NCBI GenBank assembly: GCA_036734025.1
Contig: DAIMZI010000010.1
Span: 31,328-95,327, forward strand
Source of the DNA: DAIMZI01 sp036734025
Lineage (GTDB): Bacteria > Pseudomonadota > Alphaproteobacteria > Rhizobiales > Rhodomicrobiaceae
Direction of reading: 5' to 3'
DNA: 64,000 nt
Each line of letters opens with the position of its first letter. Positions within the stretch are counted from its first letter, which is position 1. The translations under genes were made by a program, and so were the position numbers. The notes under the pieces were generated by a model. That model had not been told where the DNA came from. It searched no databases and saw only the letters and a program-made list of their open reading frames with translations. Positions 9,740 through 20,079 of the stretch are shown piece after piece.

Positions 9740-11107
9740 TCAGGAAAGCGGCAGGATGCGGAATGGCAGCTTGCCGCCTTCTGGCGTCAAGGTGACCGTG
9801 GCGGCGATCTTCGCCGGGGTTTCGCCGGCATATTCCAGACGGAAGCGGCGCAGAAGCTGGGTCAGCGCCAGGGTGTTCTCGATCAGCGACAGCGCCCCGC
9901 CGACACAGGCGCGCTTGCCGCCGCCAAACGGCAGATAGACATACTTGTCGCGTGCGCGGGCCAGTTCGGGCCTGAAGCGGTCCGGGTCAAACCGTTCGGG
10001 ATGATCCCAGTAGCGCGGGCTGTGATGCACGATGTAGCTGCACAGCACCATCTTGTCGCCGGGCACTATGTGGTGGCCACCCAATTCGTCCTCGGCCACT
10101 GCCTGGCGGATCAGGCTCCAGATCGGCGGGAACATGCGCATGGTTTCCTGCAGGACGGAGCGCGTGTAGCTGAGCGCCTGCATGTCCTCCCATGTCGGCA
10201 GGCGGTCGCCATAGACGTCCTGCCCCTCGCGGCGGATGCGCTCGGCGATGTCGGGATGCAGCGACAGCATGTAGAAACACCAGGTGAGCGTCAGAGCGGT
10301 GGTCTCCGTGCCGGCCCACAGATATTGCTTCATCTCGTCGAGCACCTGCTGCTCGTCGAACTCGGGCACCGCAGGGTCGGCAGACGCGGCCTGCATCATG
10401 CTGAGCAGGGTGCGCTCGCGATGATCGCGGGGCACGGCGCCCAGCACCATCGGCGGCACCGATAACCATTTGCCGATCGCATCGGCGGCCGCATCATCGG
10501 ACGGCACCTCGGTCAGTTGCCCACTGACCTTTTGCAGCCTGATCTTCTTGTGGTTCAGCACATCGGTGTAGCTCTTGACGGCGGCAAAGATCGCGTGCGG
10601 ATTGAAGGGCACATCACGGTCGAAAAGCGCCTTGCAGATCATGTTGGCGGCCAGGCCCCAGGTCTCCTCCAGCAGGTTGACAGTCTGCCCTGTGCGCGCG
10701 AACTCGGTCCATTGCTCGATCTTTTCCTGAACCGAGGACAGCAGATACGGCATGTATTCGCCGTACATCTTGGGCTGAAAGGCGGCCTGCTGGGGCATCC
10801 GGATCTTTTGCCACAAGGCCCCGTCCACGGTGATCATGCTGTTGCCGAAGATCGGCCTCAGCCCGTCGAAATATTTGCCGTAAGCGTCGGCCTTCTTCAC
10901 CAGCACCTGCTTGAAAAGCTCCGGATCGCTGAGGAAGTAGATGCGCTCGTCGCGAAGGTTGATGCGGATACAGCCGCCATATTTCTCGCCCATGCGCAAC
11001 AAGGCAGGCATCGGGTCGTCCTGCTTGCTCAGCATCTGCAGCTTGAACCAGACGGTTTCGGCTTCGCCCAGCCCCTGCGCGTGGGAGTGAACAGCATCCA
11101 TTGGCAT
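9740..11107 (-). CDS. Cytochrome P450
   Basis: 455 residues, a normal soluble bacterial P450 length. I-helix oxygen-activation motif AGTETTALTL (about 280-289), K-helix ETMR, and the heme-thiolate loop FGGGKRACVGG with the Cys ligand near 405, which fits FxxGxRxCxG exactly. No membrane anchor. No ferredoxin or reductase gene lies beside it, so electrons must come from elsewhere. The N-terminal third resembles fatty-acid-hydroxylase/bacterial CYP4-like proteins in composition, but the substrate cannot be assigned. Convergent with the curli-like operon (28 bp). Confidence 0.9.
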   Translation of the reverse strand: MPMDAVHSHAQGLGEAETVWFKLQMLSKQDDPMPALLRMGEKYGGCIRINLRDERIYFLSDPELFKQVLVKKADAYGKYFDGLRPIFGNSMITVDGALWQKIRMPQQAAFQPKMYGEYMPYLLSSVQEKIEQWTEFARTGQTVNLLEETWGLAANMICKALFDRDVPFNPHAIFAAVKSYTDVLNHKKIRLQKVSGQLTEVPSDDAAADAIGKWLSVPPMVLGAVPRDHRERTLLSMMQAASADPAVPEFDEQQVLDEMKQYLWAGTETTALTLTWCFYMLSLHPDIAERIRREGQDVYGDRLPTWEDMQALSYTRSVLQETMRMFPPIWSLIRQAVAEDELGGHHIVPGDKMVLCSYIVHHSPRYWDHPERFDPDRFRPELARARDKYVYLPFGGGKRACVGGALSLIENTLALTQLLRRFRLEYAGETPAKIAATVTLTPEGGKLPFRILPLS

Positions 11108-11392
11108 GTGTCCCTTGCCGGACGTCCGAGCCGCGCCGTCACGGCCAGATCAGTGCTGGCCCGAACGGTTTAAATGTCTAGCGGTTTCGCCGGTCGTCCT
11201 CACGGCGCGCTTATTGTGCAGCGCGTCAACTGGGTGTGGAGATAGCATCAACGGATTCGCACTGTCTACAGACTTTGCGAGGGCAGGGCGAAACCGAGCG
11301 CGGCCGCCCTCAGTCAATCGCGATTGTGTTTTGCCAGGATCTGCCCTAAGCAAGTATCCGCCTTTCATTAACAGAATTCGGAGGTCAAGATC

Positions 11393-11758
11393 ATGGAGTG
11401 CTTTGCTCAACGTGCAGTTTTAGCGCCTTCGTTTCTCAAGTTTTTCCTCGCTGCAACGATACTTGTTGCGTTCATTGTCCCCGCCGTGCACGCCATGCCC
11501 GTTCCCGGCCAGACGGCGCAGCCGACCCTTGGCGGGCCGTTGGTGGAGCCGGCAGCGCAGAAATGCTTTCGGGTCAATACGAATAGTCTTCATCTGCGCC
11601 TGCGTCCGTTCAAGCAGGCCCAGATCGTGGGTTATGCGAGCCGTGGCGAGATACTGGTCAAGCGCAGGCTGTGCTCATGGCGCGGCTGGTGCCCGGTGCG
11701 TCAGGGCGAACTCTCGGCCTGGGCGTGGAAGGCGCATATGACGCAGATCGACTGTTAG
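11393..11758 (+). CDS. Secreted SH3-like domain protein, hypothetical
   Basis: 121 residues. Signal peptide or N-terminal anchor (hydrophobic 14-34, ending near VHAMP). The mature part (about 60-121) has the bacterial SH3 pattern NSLHLRLRPFKQAQIVGYASRGEIL followed by W-G/W-C-P-V and a W-A-W-K end. Four Cys in the mature part could pair in the periplasm. SH3b domains usually bind peptidoglycan or other proteins. GGAGG lies 8 nt upstream of the ATG. Single-gene unit followed by a terminator. (The motif quoted is split by reading; key residues are L-R-L-R-P and the Trp residues.). Confidence 0.65.
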   Translation: MECFAQRAVLAPSFLKFFLAATILVAFIVPAVHAMPVPGQTAQPTLGGPLVEPAAQKCFRVNTNSLHLRLRPFKQAQIVGYASRGEILVKRRLCSWRGWCPVRQGELSAWAWKAHMTQIDC

Positions 11759-11783
11759 GCATTACTCCATATCAACAGGCATG

Positions 11784-11839
11784 AAGCGCGGCGGGGAAAC
11801 AGGGAAGGCCAGCTTGCCACCCTCTCTGCCGCGCTTTTT
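11784..11839 (+). terminator. Rho-independent terminator after the SH3-domain gene
   Basis: Arms AAGCGCGGC (11784-11792) and GCCGCGCTT (11828-11836) pair perfectly over 9 bp, with an inner stem AGGG..GGC / GCC..CCCT, followed by five T (11835-11839). It is 25 bp after the plus-strand stop. It also lies just past the stop of the minus-strand phaZ and may serve both. Confidence 0.6.
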
Positions 11840-11861
11840 GATCCGCCAGCGCATTTGCCGC

Positions 11862-13196
11862 TCATTGATCAGGCGGATTGCGCCAGTCGATCTCGTCTTC
11901 GCGATCATCGCTGAGCGATCGGTACGGCAGACCGAATCCGGTCGCGCTGTCGCCCATGCGTCGCTTCATCTGCGTCGTGCGGATCATTTCACGAATGCGC
12001 GGCTGGATTTCCGTGCGCCACCGCGTGCCGTTGAAGACGCCATAATGACCGACGCCCGGCTGCACATAATGATATTTCTCATCCATCGGAATATTGATGC
12101 ACAGATCATGCGCCGCCTCGGTCTGGCCCAGCCCGCAAATATCGTCACGCTCGCCCTCGACCGTCATCAGCGCCGTCTTGCGGATCGCGGCACAATCGAC
12201 CTTCTGGCCGCGATGCATCAACTTGCCATCGGGAAGTGCGTGCTCCTGAAAGACCATCTCCACGGTTTCCATGTAAAAATCTGCCGGCAGATCCATGACC
12301 GCAAGATATTCTTCATAAAAATCGCGGTGTTGGCGCACCGAATCGCCGTCGCCCTTGACCAGATTGTTGAACAGGTCATGGTGCGCGGTCAGATGGCGGT
12401 CCAGATTCATCGTCATAAAGCCGGTAAGCTGAATGAAGCCTGGATAGACGCGCCGCATGAAACCGGGATGCGGAAACGGGACGGTGGAAACGACGTTCTG
12501 CTCGAACCACGATAGCGGGCGTTGCTGCGCCAGATCGTTTACGGCCGTCGGGTTGCGTCGGGTGTCGATCGGCCCGCCCATCAGCACCAGCGAAGCCGGT
12601 TGGCAGGCATCCTCATTCACCGCCATCACCGCCGTGGCCGCCAGCGCCGGCACCGATGGCTGGCAGACCGCGATCACATGGACATTGGTGCCGATGAACT
12701 GAACGAACTCGATGATGTAATCAACGAAGTCCTCGAACCCGAAGCGGCCTTCGCTCAGCGGGACTTCACGCGCATCAGTCCAGTCGGTGATGAAGACGTC
12801 GTGCTCGGGCAGCATCGCCTTTACCGTGCCGCGCAAGAGCGTTGCATAATGGCCCGACATCGGCGCGATCAGCAGGACTTTCGGATCATGCCTCTGGCCG
12901 ACGAAGGTCTCATCACGCTTGAATTGCACCAGATTGGCGAACGGCTTGCGCAGCACGACGTCTTCGGTGACGGGCACGGGTTGACCATGAATGCTGGTCT
13001 GCGTGATGCCGAATTCGGGCTTGCCATAGCGCCGCGTGATATCCTCGAACACCTCGCAGGCGGCAGAGAAGTTCTTTACGAAGGGTGTGGAGAAAAAGGG
13101 ATTGAGGGGCGAATCGACGTGAAACCGCAAGGTTCGCGTGCCGATTCGCAAGGGGGCTATAAAGGCGTGCATAAGCTCGTAGGCGTGATACTTCAT
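11862..13196 (-). CDS. phaZ: Intracellular polyhydroxyalkanoate (PHB) depolymerase
   Basis: 444 residues, alpha/beta-hydrolase of the PhaZ1 (intracellular, native-PHB granule) family. The nucleophile elbow is AVCQPSVP with Cys178 in place of Ser, as in Cupriavidus-type PhaZ. The downstream GGPIDTRRNPT and the C-terminal LMTVEGERDDI...HY and GVGHYGVFNG blocks give the acid and His of the triad. It releases 3-hydroxybutyrate oligomers from storage granules, feeding BdhA (encoded 7 kb away). Start ATG at 13196. Convergent with the SH3-domain gene. Confidence 0.92.
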   Translation of the reverse strand: MKYHAYELMHAFIAPLRIGTRTLRFHVDSPLNPFFSTPFVKNFSAACEVFEDITRRYGKPEFGITQTSIHGQPVPVTEDVVLRKPFANLVQFKRDETFVGQRHDPKVLLIAPMSGHYATLLRGTVKAMLPEHDVFITDWTDAREVPLSEGRFGFEDFVDYIIEFVQFIGTNVHVIAVCQPSVPALAATAVMAVNEDACQPASLVLMGGPIDTRRNPTAVNDLAQQRPLSWFEQNVVSTVPFPHPGFMRRVYPGFIQLTGFMTMNLDRHLTAHHDLFNNLVKGDGDSVRQHRDFYEEYLAVMDLPADFYMETVEMVFQEHALPDGKLMHRGQKVDCAAIRKTALMTVEGERDDICGLGQTEAAHDLCINIPMDEKYHYVQPGVGHYGVFNGTRWRTEIQPRIREMIRTTQMKRRMGDSATGFGLPYRSLSDDREDEIDWRNPPDQ

Positions 13197-13300
13197 GAGC
13201 TATGCACCCCCATCCCCCTCATGATGTGAGGGCACATATTTTCCATAAAGTGATTATGCTGGAGATAATTTTGCGGCGCAACATCTGCTTTAGGCGCATA

Positions 13301-13735
13301 TCATGCGCCCGTGTCCGCCGCAAAGCCGGCGGCGGTTATGCCGGCGACGGCGCAGGTCTCGTCATTGTCTGATGTGTCTCCCGTGATGCCGACAGCGCCA
13401 ATGATATCGCCGCTTGCGCCGCGCACCAGCACGCCGCCCGGCACGGGCACCAGGTCGCCGCCCGCGAGCGCATTCACCGCGCCGACGAAATAGGCCTGTG
13501 CTTCGGCGCGCGCATGGATCGCACGCGAACCGATGCCCAGCGCCAGGGCGCCGTGGGCCTTGCCGAAAGCCACCTTGGGGCGCAGGAAGCTCGATCCGTC
13601 CTGGCGCTCAAGCGCGATCAGATGCCCGCCGGCATCGAGTACGGCGACGGTGAGCGGCTTCAGCCGTAATTCCGCGCCTTTGCCGAAAGCCGCCGCGATC
13701 ATCGTCCTGGCGCTTTCCAGTGTCATCTCACTCAT
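13301..13735 (-). CDS. GlcG/HbpS family heme-binding-like protein (DUF336)
   Basis: 144 residues, one full GlcG/HbpS domain: LDAGGHLIALERQDG (about 29-43), the SRAIHARAEA helix, a glycine-rich VPVPGGVLVR loop and the C-terminal GAVGITGDTSDNDETCAVAGI signature split across the end. No signal peptide, so cytosolic, unlike secreted HbpS. Family roles include heme binding, redox sensing and accessory functions in glycolate, diol and cobalamin clusters; the context here gives no pathway. Start ATG 13735 with GGAG upstream. Confidence 0.85.
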   Translation of the reverse strand: MSEMTLESARTMIAAAFGKGAELRLKPLTVAVLDAGGHLIALERQDGSSFLRPKVAFGKAHGALALGIGSRAIHARAEAQAYFVGAVNALAGGDLVPVPGGVLVRGASGDIIGAVGITGDTSDNDETCAVAGITAAGFAADTGA

Positions 13736-13766
13736 CTCGAACTCCTTTTATCGTTGGTCTGACGGG

Positions 13767-15587
13767 TTATCGTCCCAGCAGCCGAACCCATCTGGGTTCA
13801 GGGCCTTCGCCGCAGCGATAGGCAGACGGCACTTCACAGCGTCGGGTCTGATCAGGCGGGCCGGACACGAAAAGCTCGATATGCAGCACCCGCCCGCCAT
13901 TGATGTTGAAGCCGCTGAAACATGCTGCCGGCGCGGGTGTGGGCTGGCCTTGCCGCGACGCTGCCTCGATGAAGGCTGAGCGCTGGCGATCGCTGACCAC
14001 CGCCAGCCGCCCCGGCGCTGACGTGAACCATTCGCCGGCTTGCGCGCCGCGCGCCATTTCGGTCAGCGTGCCCAGCCTGAAGACCGCGCTCGGCTCATTA
14101 TAGCCCGACAGCATCACCGGTCCGCTGGTGCACTCTGCGAGGGCTTGCGCCGCCCGGTCGATCTTCTCGCTGACCCAGACCGGTTCCAGGCGCGGCAATA
14201 TCTGCGAATAGACGCCCGCATAGAGCGCGCCGGCGCTGATCAGGGCAAGGGCGATCGCGGCGTGGAAACGGGCACGCCACGCACATGCCACGACCAGCGG
14301 CACCGTCAGCGCGAACAGCCCCGCAAGGAAGACCGAAACCGCCGTCGGCGGAACCTCGAACAGCCACAGTGCCGCGGCAAACACGCCGACCTGCGCCAGC
14401 CCCACGATCATCCACAGCACCGCTCCCTGCTTGTAGGTGCGCAACGGTAATGATCCGCTCATCACCTGCTCGCGCAACACCCATGCCGCGGCCATGGCGA
14501 CAGCCGGATAGAGCGGCAGAACATAATGCGGCAGCTTGGTCGGCACGGCTTCGAGCACCAGCCAGAACGGCACGATCCAGGCCAGCAGGAACAGGGCGCG
14601 GCGCTGGTGACGGTTGCGCCACAGCCACAGCGCGCAACCGCCCGTGGCGATCAGTGCGGCCGGCCAGAACGTCCACCAGAACAGCAAGAAATAATAGCCC
14701 GGTGGCCCCCAATGATTTTCCTGGCCGCTGCCGAGCTTGGCGGCAAAGTCTTCGCCCAGCGCCAGCCGGAAGAATTCGCCCTCCGACAGGATGCCGATGG
14801 CGATGAACCACGGTGATATGATGAGCAGTACAAGCGGCAGGCCCCAGGCCGCATGCAGCCGCGAAAGCCAGTCCCGCTGCCGGTCAAGGATGAGGATCGT
14901 GGCGATGGTCAAGGCGGCGACGGCGGGCGCGATCGGCCCCTTGATCAGGACACCGACCCCCAGCGCGATCCAGAATACCGCGGCGATGCCGACCATATCC
15001 TCGCGCGCCCGGCGCAACAGGTAGATGCGCGCAAGCGCCCCCTGCGACAGCGCGATAGCGGCGATCAGTGCGCCGTCCGATTTGGCGATATGGGCTTCTA
15101 GGCTCAGCGTGAGCCCCGCCCCGAACAGCGCTGCGCCAAGCAACGCCGTCTGGCGCCCGAATAAAGGCCGCATCGCCCACCATGTGGCGAGTACCGCAAG
15201 GATCGCGCCAAACAGCGACGGAATGCGGTAGGCCCACAGGGCGGCGCGGTCATGGCCGGTCAGGCTGACGCTGGCGGATTGCAGCCAGTAGATGGCGATT
15301 GGCTTTTTATAGCGCGGCTGATCCTGGAAGCGGATATCGATGAAATCGCCGCTCTCCAGCATCTGCTTGGTGGCCTGGACATAGCGCGACTCGTCGCGGT
15401 CGGTGGGCGGCATGGTGGTGAAGCCGGGCAGATAGAAGCACAGGCACATCAGCACGAGCGCGACAGCACCGCGAAGGGGCCGCGCGCTGAGCCAGTCGAG
15501 CCCGCCCCGCAAGGCCTCTTCTGCCCGCTCCAGCCGGCCGGGCGCTGATGCACCGTCATTTTCCCGCGCCCTTGCCGATTTCAGCAT
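13767..15587 (-). CDS. ArnT-like family 39 glycosyltransferase (integral membrane)
   Basis: 606 residues. After a cytoplasmic N-terminus (1-38) there are about 11-12 membrane spans. The first periplasmic loop has the PTDRDESRYVQA motif with the acidic catalytic residues of PMT/ArnT enzymes, then PRYKKPIAIYWLQ, as in undecaprenyl-phosphate-sugar transferases. The C-terminal ~110 residues form a soluble domain. The family moves a sugar from a polyprenyl phosphate to lipid A, other lipids or protein. No partner synthesis genes are adjacent, so the sugar and acceptor are unknown. Confidence 0.85.
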   Translation of the reverse strand: MLKSARARENDGASAPGRLERAEEALRGGLDWLSARPLRGAVALVLMCLCFYLPGFTTMPPTDRDESRYVQATKQMLESGDFIDIRFQDQPRYKKPIAIYWLQSASVSLTGHDRAALWAYRIPSLFGAILAVLATWWAMRPLFGRQTALLGAALFGAGLTLSLEAHIAKSDGALIAAIALSQGALARIYLLRRAREDMVGIAAVFWIALGVGVLIKGPIAPAVAALTIATILILDRQRDWLSRLHAAWGLPLVLLIISPWFIAIGILSEGEFFRLALGEDFAAKLGSGQENHWGPPGYYFLLFWWTFWPAALIATGGCALWLWRNRHQRRALFLLAWIVPFWLVLEAVPTKLPHYVLPLYPAVAMAAAWVLREQVMSGSLPLRTYKQGAVLWMIVGLAQVGVFAAALWLFEVPPTAVSVFLAGLFALTVPLVVACAWRARFHAAIALALISAGALYAGVYSQILPRLEPVWVSEKIDRAAQALAECTSGPVMLSGYNEPSAVFRLGTLTEMARGAQAGEWFTSAPGRLAVVSDRQRSAFIEAASRQGQPTPAPAACFSGFNINGGRVLHIELFVSGPPDQTRRCEVPSAYRCGEGPEPRWVRLLGR

Positions 15588-15608
15588 GATGTCAACAGCT
15601 CCTGTCAG

Positions 15609-17123
15609 TTACACAATCATACAGACGCCGCCGCGGCGCGCGTCGCCCGCCCCGTCCAGCGTGCCATCGGCGCGCCGGCTGGCAGCGTGGACCCCGCCGA
15701 AGAACAGATTGGCATCCGGCCAGGCCCGAGCGTCGGGAAAGGCCCGCAACAGCGCTTGGCGCGCATCGGCGGCGAACCGGTCTTCAAAACTTGCCGTGCC
15801 GCATTTCTCGACATGCAGGCGCGGGGCGCTTACAGCCTCGGCCGGGCTCATCTTCCCATTGATCAGATTCAGCGCGACGGTGAGGATCGCCGAGCGGATA
15901 CGGTTCGAACCGCCCGAACCGAGCGCCGTGATTGCCCCGTCCGAAGCGGTCATGAGCGTCGGCGCCATCATGCTCGACATGCGGGTGTCGGGCGTCCACT
16001 GATGAAAGCCGCCCGGATTGACATCCTCCTCGCCGAGCATGTTGTTCAGCATGAAGCCGCACCCGTCGACGATCGCGCCGTTGCCCTCGCCGTTGCTGAT
16101 GGTGACGCTCGCGGCGTTGCCGAGCCCGTCTATGACGCTGATGTGGGTGGTGCCGCGCGGTGCGGCGCTGTGGCCATCGAGCGCCTGCAATTGCGCCGCG
16201 ATGACCTCATCGGCTGGTGTGCACATGGAGCGCCGGGACAGATCGCCGCGCGCCGCATTGGTGCTTTCCATGATGCTTGCCAGTAGCGCTGGGCACGGCG
16301 GCAGGTCGCGCGAAAGGCGACGCTCGGCAAGGCCAAGCGCAAAGGCGATCAGCACGCCGCTGGCGGCCGGCGCGGGGTTGAGCGCCAGATCATGGCCGCG
16401 ATAGGTCCAATGAAGCGGCTCGCGGCGCTCCACCCTGTAGCCGCGCAGATCCTCGATGCTCAGATGACCGCCGCCTTGCGCCGATTGCGCCAGAATGGCC
16501 CGGCCCGCCTCGCCTTCGACGAACAGCTCCGGCCCGGTTTCGGCCAGGGCCGCGAACATGTCGGCCAGGTCAGGATTGCGGAAATTCTCACCCACGCTCA
16601 TCAGCGCGCCGCTGGGAGCGAAAAGTCGTCTTGCGTTGTCGCTGGCGGTCAGGATCGGCGACACAATGCTGAATATGTAGGCGTGGATCGGTGCCAGCGG
16701 CACGCCTTCTTGTGCCGCCTTGATCGCAGGTTCGACTATGCGCGTCATGGGCAGCCGGCCCAGATCACCATGCACCGCAAACAGCCCCGGCACGAAGCCG
16801 GGCACGGCGGTCGCGCCGGCGCCGATATGGAACTCCTGCGTGGCGGGGCCGAAATCGGCGCTGATGGCGCGAAAGTCCAGCGCCGACTCGGGCGTCTTGC
16901 GCCGCGGGGTCTGCACGAAGAAATCATAGAGTATGGTCTTGCTGTCGCACGGCTGCGCCATCAGAAAACCGCCGCCGCCGGGCGAGCACAGTACGGCCTC
17001 GCACACGCAGGCGCTCAGCATCGCTGCCAGCGCCGCGTCAAAGGCATTGCCGCCATCCTTCAGAATTTCCACTGCCGCGTTAGCCGTGACTTCATGTCCG
17101 GCGGCGACCACACCCTTTTTCAC
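15609..17123 (-). CDS. Gamma-glutamyltransferase family (Ntn hydrolase)
   Basis: 504 residues from a GTG start at 17123, chosen because GGGGAGG lies 8 nt upstream; the frame is open to 17156. N-terminal AAGHEVTANAAVEILKDGGNA and SPGGGGF are family signatures. The self-processing site and nucleophile is the second Thr of RGTTHISV, with the oxyanion/substrate region NGEGNGAIVDGCGFMLNN downstream. No signal peptide is visible, so it may be cytosolic. It is shorter than E. coli Ggt and may be a gamma-glutamyl amide or acylase-like hydrolase. Confidence 0.88.
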   Translation of the reverse strand: MKKGVVAAGHEVTANAAVEILKDGGNAFDAALAAMLSACVCEAVLCSPGGGGFLMAQPCDSKTILYDFFVQTPRRKTPESALDFRAISADFGPATQEFHIGAGATAVPGFVPGLFAVHGDLGRLPMTRIVEPAIKAAQEGVPLAPIHAYIFSIVSPILTASDNARRLFAPSGALMSVGENFRNPDLADMFAALAETGPELFVEGEAGRAILAQSAQGGGHLSIEDLRGYRVERREPLHWTYRGHDLALNPAPAASGVLIAFALGLAERRLSRDLPPCPALLASIMESTNAARGDLSRRSMCTPADEVIAAQLQALDGHSAAPRGTTHISVIDGLGNAASVTISNGEGNGAIVDGCGFMLNNMLGEEDVNPGGFHQWTPDTRMSSMMAPTLMTASDGAITALGSGGSNRIRSAILTVALNLINGKMSPAEAVSAPRLHVEKCGTASFEDRFAADARQALLRAFPDARAWPDANLFFGGVHAASRRADGTLDGAGDARRGGVCMIV

Positions 17124-17331
17124 GCGTGCGTCCTCCCCAGCGATGGCGGGGACCAAGTGATGGTTGATCTGCGGGGGGGTCTTATCAGGTTAGGCGCCCA
17201 CGGCCAATGGATAAGCCGATGCCGTTTCACTATTTCGTCGGTGGCAGCAGCGGGCGCGATGATCTAACCTACGCTCATGTAGCGTCGAAAAGTTCTCCAT
17301 TGCAATGGCTGCCAGATAACGCACCCTGTCC

Positions 17332-17364
17332 GAAAACGCATCCTGCCCGAAAACGCATTCTGCC
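17332..17364 (+). repeat. Short imperfect tandem repeat upstream of maeB
   Basis: The unit CCGAAAACGCAT(T/C)CTG occurs twice in succession (about 17332-17362) with a partial third copy, CCGAAGAGGC. It sits 20-50 bp before the maeB start and may be leader sequence or simple slippage; no function is evident. Confidence 0.4.
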
Positions 17365-17379
17365 CGAAGAGGCGCTTCC

Positions 17380-19668
17380 ATGTCCGATCCGATTTCCGAC
17401 GATCTCAAATCCGGTGCGTTGTATTACCACCGTGAGCCGCGCCCCGGCAAGATCGAGATTACCCCGACAAAGCCGCTGGGCAATCAGCGCGATCTGGCGC
17501 TGGCTTATTCGCCCGGTGTGGCGGCCGCGTGCGAAGCCATCGTCGAAGACCCCGAAGCTGCGGACGAGTTGACGCTGCGCGCCAATCTCGTGGCGGTCAT
17601 CACCAACGGCACGGCGGTCCTCGGTCTTGGTAATATCGGCCCGCTGGCGTCCAAGCCCGTGATGGAGGGCAAGGCCGTGCTATTCAAGAAATTCGCCGGG
17701 ATCGACGTTTTCGACCTTGAGGTCGATGCGAACGATCCCGAGCGTTTCTGTGATGTCGTCGCCGCGCTCGAGCCCACGTTCGGCGGCATCAATCTGGAGG
17801 ACATCAAGGCGCCGGAATGTTTCCAGATCGAGGAGGCGCTGGCCAAGCGCATGGCTATCCCGGTGCTGCACGATGATCAGCACGGCACGGCCATCATCGT
17901 CGCAGCCGCCGTGCTCAACGGGCTTTCGATCACCGGCAAGCGCATCGAGGATGTGAAGATCGTGACGGCCGGCGCCGGGGCGGCCGCGCTGGCGTGCCTC
18001 AATCTGCTGCTGTCGCTGGGGGCGCGGCGTGAAAACATCTGGGTGAATGATATCGACGGACTGGTCTATGAAGGCCGGGCCTCGCTGATGGACCCGTGGA
18101 AGGCGAAATTCGCGCAGGCAACGCCGCATCGGGGGTTGAGCGATACGATAGCGGGCGCAGATGTGTTCCTCGGGCTCTCCGCTGCCGGGGTGCTGAAGCC
18201 GGAGATGCTGGCCATGATGGGGCCGCGCCCGCTGGTCCTCGCGCTGGCCAATCCGGTGCCCGAGATCATGCCCGATCTGGCGAAGGAGACCCGCCCGGAT
18301 GTGCTGATATGCACAGGCCGGTCTGATTTTCCCAATCAGGTCAACAATGTGCTCTGCTTCCCCTATATCTTCCGCGGCGCGCTCGATGTCGGCGCAACCG
18401 CGATCAATGAGGAGATGAAGCTTGCTGCCGTTCGCGCCATCGCGGCGCTTGCGCATGAGGCCTCATCGGATGTTGCGGCGCGCGCCTATGACGGCAGCAC
18501 CAAGCTTTTCGGGCCGGAATTTCTGATCCCGACGCCGTTCGACCCGAGGCTGATCCTGCGCATCGCGCCGGCAGTCGCCCGCGCGGCGGTTGAAAGCGGC
18601 GTCGCGCGCCGGCCCATCGAGGATTTCGCCGCCTATGAAGACCGGCTGAACCGTTTCGTATTCCGCTCCGGTCTGATCATGAAACCGCTGTTCAGCGAGG
18701 CTCGTGCGGCGAAGAAGCGCGTGATTTTTGCCGAGGGCGAGGATGAGCGGGTGCTGCGCGCCGCGCAGGTCGCGATCGAGGAGGACATCGCCTTACCCAT
18801 TCTCGTCGGCCGGCCCGATGTGGTGGCGACGCGGCTGGAGCGTTATGGGCTGTCGATCAAGCCCGGCGCCGATTTTGAACTGATCAACCCCGAGGATGAT
18901 CCGCGCTACCGCGATTATGTCGATACCTATCTGCGGCTTACATGGCGCAACGGGATCACGCCGGACCGCGCGCGCACGGTGGTGCGGACCCGGCCGACAG
19001 TGATCGCCGCGCTGGCCGTGCAGCGTGGCGACGCTGATGCCATGATGTGCGGGCTGGAGGGATTGTTTGCGCGCCATCTGGGCCATATCCGCGATATCAT
19101 CGGGCTGGCGCCGGGGGTGCGCGACTTCTCAGCGCTCAGCCTGGTGATCATGCCGGCCGGCGCCTATTTCATCGCCGACACGCATGTCACGCCCGATCCG
19201 AGCGCCGAAGAGATCGCGGAGATGGTGATCCTTTCCTCCGAGCAGGTGCGCCGGTTCGGCATCACACCCAAGGTGGCGCTGCTGTCGCATTCCGCTTTTG
19301 GCAGCACGAATGCGCCAAGCGCCATCAAGATGCGCCGTGCTGTGCAACTGCTGCGCGGCCAGGCCCCGGCGCTGGAGGTCGAGGGCGAGATGCATGGGGA
19401 TGCGGCGCTGAACGAGGCTTATCGCACGCGGATGTTTCCGCTGTCGCAGCTCACCGGCGAGGCCAACATGCTGATCATGCCCAACCTCGATGCCGCCAAC
19501 ATCGTCTATCAGCTTCTGCGAACCGTCGGCAATGCCCTGCCCGTGGGACCGATCCTCATCGGCGCGGCCAAGCCGGCGCACATTCTGACGCCGTCGGTCA
19601 CGGCGCGCGGCATCGTCAACATGACGGCCATTGCCGCGGTGGAAGCGAAGCACTGTACGTCCACCTGA
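17380..19668 (+). CDS. maeB: NADP-dependent malic enzyme with C-terminal phosphotransacetylase-like domain
   Basis: 762 residues. The malic enzyme part (1-430) shows [13 protein letters not shown], the substrate/metal region [12 protein letters not shown] and the NAD(P) Rossmann [14 protein letters not shown]. The rest (about 440-762) is a PTA-like domain that in this large MaeB class is regulatory (acetyl-CoA sensing) rather than catalytic. It decarboxylates malate to pyruvate, making NADPH. Length matches the 750-770 aa class. Upstream (17330-17371) is a short imperfect tandem repeat of 'ccgaaaacgca/cccgaaaacgca'. Confidence 0.95.
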   Translation: MSDPISDDLKSGALYYHREPRPGKIEITPTKPLGNQRDLALAYSPGVAAACEAIVEDPEAADELTLRANLVAVITNGTAVLGLGNIGPLASKPVMEGKAVLFKKFAGIDVFDLEVDANDPERFCDVVAALEPTFGGINLEDIKAPECFQIEEALAKRMAIPVLHDDQHGTAIIVAAAVLNGLSITGKRIEDVKIVTAGAGAAALACLNLLLSLGARRENIWVNDIDGLVYEGRASLMDPWKAKFAQATPHRGLSDTIAGADVFLGLSAAGVLKPEMLAMMGPRPLVLALANPVPEIMPDLAKETRPDVLICTGRSDFPNQVNNVLCFPYIFRGALDVGATAINEEMKLAAVRAIAALAHEASSDVAARAYDGSTKLFGPEFLIPTPFDPRLILRIAPAVARAAVESGVARRPIEDFAAYEDRLNRFVFRSGLIMKPLFSEARAAKKRVIFAEGEDERVLRAAQVAIEEDIALPILVGRPDVVATRLERYGLSIKPGADFELINPEDDPRYRDYVDTYLRLTWRNGITPDRARTVVRTRPTVIAALAVQRGDADAMMCGLEGLFARHLGHIRDIIGLAPGVRDFSALSLVIMPAGAYFIADTHVTPDPSAEEIAEMVILSSEQVRRFGITPKVALLSHSAFGSTNAPSAIKMRRAVQLLRGQAPALEVEGEMHGDAALNEAYRTRMFPLSQLTGEANMLIMPNLDAANIVYQLLRTVGNALPVGPILIGAAKPAHILTPSVTARGIVNMTAIAAVEAKHCTST

Positions 19669-19701
19669 GGCATTGACTCACCAGGACAGCCAGAACCGGA
19701 C

Positions 19702-20067
19702 TTACCAGGACAGGCAGACCCGGGTCACGCCGCGCCGGCGAAAACCCAGTTGGTCGGCGGCTGCGCGCGACAGATCGATGACGCGGCCGCGGCTGAAAGG
19801 TCCGCGGTCGACGATGCGCACGACCACCGAGCGGCCCGAGCGCCTGTCCTTCACCCTGACGCGGGTGCCGAACGGCAGGCTGCGATGGGCGGCGACCATT
19901 TCATTCGGGTTGAAGCGGCGGCCGCTGGCGGTCTTGCGCCCAGCGAATTCGGCGCCGTACCACGACGCCGCCCCGCATTGGGTGCGCGCGGCCTCGGCGT
20001 CGTTGATCGGTGCAGCGGCGATGATTGCGGCAAGCGATGCTGCCGCCAGAAGAACATACAAGTGCAT
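19702..20067 (-). CDS. RlpA-like double-psi beta-barrel protein
   Basis: 121 residues: signal peptide (1-26, ending DAEAA) plus one RlpA domain. Visible signature: [18 protein letters not shown], the [14 protein letters not shown] block (catalytic-type His and the first conserved acidic residue), VRIVDRGPF and [14 protein letters not shown]. RlpA proteins are septal lytic transglycosylases acting on denuded glycan. It lacks the C-terminal SPOR domain and is not a lipoprotein, so it is a minimal family member. Convergent with maeB (33 bp). Confidence 0.88.
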   Translation of the reverse strand: MHLYVLLAAASLAAIIAAAPINDAEAARTQCGAASWYGAEFAGRKTASGRRFNPNEMVAAHRSLPFGTRVRVKDRRSGRSVVVRIVDRGPFSRGRVIDLSRAAADQLGFRRRGVTRVCLSW

Positions 20068-20079
20068 GCGGAATTTTCC